From Variovorax sp. OK212 (GTDB lineage Bacteria > Pseudomonadota > Gammaproteobacteria > Burkholderiales > Burkholderiaceae_C), in contig NZ_FOLP01000001.1 of assembly GCF_900112425.1 (NCBI RefSeq), forward strand, positions 248,001-312,000: a stretch of 64,000 nucleotides of DNA. Direction: 5' to 3'. The notes under the pieces are model-generated. The model was given only the letters and a program-made list of their open reading frames with translations, did no database searches and was not told where the DNA came from. Made by a program: the position numbers and the translations under genes. This document shows, one piece after another, positions 62,538 to 64,000 of this stretch (positions within the stretch are counted from its first letter, which is position 1; each line of letters begins with the position of its first letter).

Positions 62538-64000
62538 ATGCGGCATCTGAAAGACCTCCCCGTTCTCGTCCTCGGCCTCGGTGCGTCCGGGCTGGCGATG
62601 GCGCGCTGGTGCGCGCGCCACGGCGCGGTCGTGACCGTGGCGGACACGCGCGAGGCGCCGGCGTCGCTGGCCACGCTGAAGGCCGAGCTGCCCGGCGTGA
62701 CCTTCGTCGGCGGCCCGTTCTCGGCCGCGCTGGTCGAAGGCACGCCGATTCGCGCCGTGTACCGCTCGCCGGGCCTGTCACCCGAAGCCATCGCGCCGGT
62801 GGCCGATGCGGCGCGGGCCATGGGCCTGCCGGTCGGTGGCGAGCTCGACCTGTTCGCGCGCGCGCTGCTGGATCTGCAGACCGTCGAAGTGCCGGTGGTC
62901 GAAGCCGAGCCTGAAGCCGAAGTCGAAGCCGAGCCTGAAGCCGAAGTCGAAGCCGAGGCACAAGCAGCAGAAGCAGAAGCAGAGCCCGCAGCTCAAACGG
63001 CTCCCGAAGCCGCGCAGCCGGACGTGCCGGCACCGGTCGAGGCGTCGGCGCCTGAAGTGGTCGCGGCACCCGAGACGCCCGAAGCTGTCGAGCCGGCCGA
63101 ACCGGCCGAACTACAGGCGGTGCCCGCCGAGCCGGTGGAAGCCACCCAAGCCGCGCAGCCTGCCGAAGCCCAGCCCGAGCCGACGGCGCCCGCGATGGCC
63201 GAAGCGATGCCGCGCGATCCGTCGATCAGCGTGGCCGTGCCTGTGCCTGTGCCAACGCAAGCATCGGAAGTGCCTGAAGCACCGGCCGAGCCTGTCGCTG
63301 GCGAAGCAACGCCCGAGCCGGCCGTTCCCGTGACCGCTGACGCGAACGCTGTGTCGCAAGAAGCAGCGACCGAAGCCCCCGCGGCCGAAACACCCGGATC
63401 GCCAGAGGCGCCTGAAGCCCCTGCCGCTTCGCCCGAACAGGCATCCACGGCCGCACCAGCGAGTGCGCCCGCGGCCGCGACCGTCTCCCGCCTGCCCAGC
63501 ACCGGCAAGCCCTACGTCCCCACGGCCGCGAAGGAGGCCGCGGAGTTCGTCGCCAAGATCGCCGAACTCTCCGCCACCAACCCGGCCTCCGCGGCGGTGG
63601 AAGAAGAGTCGCAGCAGCTCGTGCTGGCGCCGGCTGCCGAGCCGCCCGCACCCGAAGCGCCCAAGGGCTACACGCCCGCCGTGCTGGCCATCACCGGCAC
63701 CAACGGCAAGACCACCGTCACCTCGCTCACCGGCCAGCTGGTCGAGCGCGCCGGCAAGACCGTGGCCGTGGCCGGCAACATCGGCCCGACGCTGCTGGAC
63801 ACGCTGTCCGCGCACATGGACGCCGACACGCTGCCCGACGTGTGGGTGCTCGAGCTCTCGAGCTTCCAGCTCGACGGCGTGCAGGGCTTCGAGCCTACCG
63901 CCGCCACCGTGCTCAACCTCACGCAGGACCACCTCGACTGGCACGGCGGCATGCCGGCCTATGCGGCGGCCAAGGCGCGCATCTTCGGCGCGCGCGGGCT
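62538..64000 (+). CDS. murD: UDP-MurNAc-L-Ala:D-Glu ligase MurD with large acidic/proline-rich insertion, 3' end outside window
   Basis: The frame from ATG 62538 stays open to the window edge (487 codons). The N-terminal Rossmann domain ([29 protein letters not shown]) ends near residue 113. The ATPase domain starts only at ~378 ([21 protein letters not shown]-loop at ~387), whereas E. coli MurD has its P-loop Lys at 115. The ~265 residues between are Ala/Glu/Pro/Val-rich, and start with tandem 24-bp repeats, then give a helical part ([15 protein letters not shown]). Downstream, [10 protein letters not shown] and [11 protein letters not shown] are normal MurD. Confidence 0.9.
   Translation, partial: MRHLKDLPVLVLGLGASGLAMARWCARHGAVVTVADTREAPASLATLKAELPGVTFVGGPFSAALVEGTPIRAVYRSPGLSPEAIAPVADAARAMGLPVGGELDLFARALLDLQTVEVPVVEAEPEAEVEAEPEAEVEAEAQAAEAEAEPAAQTAPEAAQPDVPAPVEASAPEVVAAPETPEAVEPAEPAELQAVPAEPVEATQAAQPAEAQPEPTAPAMAEAMPRDPSISVAVPVPVPTQASEVPEAPAEPVAGEATPEPAVPVTADANAVSQEAATEAPAAETPGSPEAPEAPAASPEQASTAAPASAPAAATVSRLPSTGKPYVPTAAKEAAEFVAKIAELSATNPASAAVEEESQQLVLAPAAEPPAPEAPKGYTPAVLAITGTNGKTTVTSLTGQLVERAGKTVAVAGNIGPTLLDTLSAHMDADTLPDVWVLELSSFQLDGVQGFEPTAATVLNLTQDHLDWHGGMPAYAAAKARIFGARG
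62898..62957 (+). repeat. Tandem 24-bp repeat at the start of the MurD insertion
   Basis: Units 62898-62921 and 62922-62945 are identical, and a half unit follows to 62957. They encode VEAEPEAE twice plus VEAE. The insertion thus looks as if it grew by in-frame tandem duplication. Confidence 0.9.

Noticed and set aside
59480..62821. Very long open frame on the minus strand across murE-murF-mraY
   Set aside because: It lies opposite four well-supported cell-wall genes. In DNA this GC-rich the antisense frame is stop-poor, and the translation is His/Arg/Ala-rich without any domain.
62898..62957. Short tandem repeats as a possible CRISPR array
   Set aside because: The units are contiguous without spacers, keep the murD frame and encode VEAEPEAE.

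Overview
The window is about 64 kb of very GC-rich, gene-dense DNA that reads like a chromosome of a Comamonadaceae betaproteobacterium, most probably Variovorax or a close relative. The reasons are the strong third-position G/C bias, a Bug-family solute-binding protein, the gene order dapF - DUF484 - YdcF-like - xerC, the dksA - hypothetical - hslVU block followed by the division/cell-wall (dcw) cluster, and a MurE with the meso-diaminopimelate motif DNPR. The genus is inferred from style and synteny, not from a database match.

Layout. 1-7.3 kb: a Bcr/CflA-type exporter (cut by the left edge), a lipoprotein, a pseudouridine-synthase-like protein with an altered active site overlapping a NUDIX-MBL fusion, a Bug protein, a TorF-type porin and an EamA transporter. 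7.3-13.0 kb: a nucleobase locus. A GntR regulator diverges from a DUF3311 - Na+/solute symporter - cytosine-deaminase-like amidohydrolase - MFS - CDA-fold deaminase operon, and two TGGTTAACCA operators lie between them. 12.9-16.8 kb: a mosaic of duplicated fragments (a repeated deaminase 3' end and a decayed copy of a small exported protein) around two hydrolase genes. 16.8-25.2 kb: tautomerase, SDR, a LysR/MFS pair, small hypotheticals, and a leftward MFS - aldo/keto reductase - MoaF-like - LLM oxidoreductase - SnoaL-like block.

25.3-28.1 kb is a lower-GC accessory island: a NERD nuclease-like membrane protein, an XRE-ImmA/IrrE protease regulator and an unknown 221-aa protein, with direct repeats upstream. 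28.3-31.2 kb holds a small hypothetical, a LysR regulator and a DHA2 exporter. 31.4-33.3 kb is a probable type VI secretion cargo locus: a PAAR protein fused to an M35/aspzincin metallopeptidase, followed by two overlapping small exported proteins. It is bracketed by two copies of a dispersed palindromic element. 33.6-37.7 kb: a Tat-exported acetamidase/formamidase lies back to back with a gene in which an AraC regulator is fused to a second acetamidase/formamidase.

37.8-39.8 kb: a DUF3455 lipoprotein, an ECF sigma factor and its membrane anti-sigma factor. 40-47.8 kb: a DsbA-fold isomerase, a DUF4303/HEAT protein, dapF, DUF484, YdcF-like, xerC, an RlmI-type methyltransferase and a His-rich CobW GTPase closed by a strong terminator. 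47.9-54.6 kb: a DUF945 protein, a dksA with a long basic N-terminal tail, a 572-aa unknown, hslV and hslU. 54.6-64 kb: an MraZ-box array and then mraZ-rsmH-ftsL-ftsI-murE-murF-mraY-murD, the peptidoglycan/division operon. murD is cut by the right edge and carries an insertion of about 265 residues between its N-terminal and ATPase domains.

The strongest leads are the AraC-acetamidase fusion, the inserted MurD, the PAAR-aspzincin locus and the NERD/ImmA island. No tRNA, rRNA, CRISPR array or complete insertion sequence was seen.
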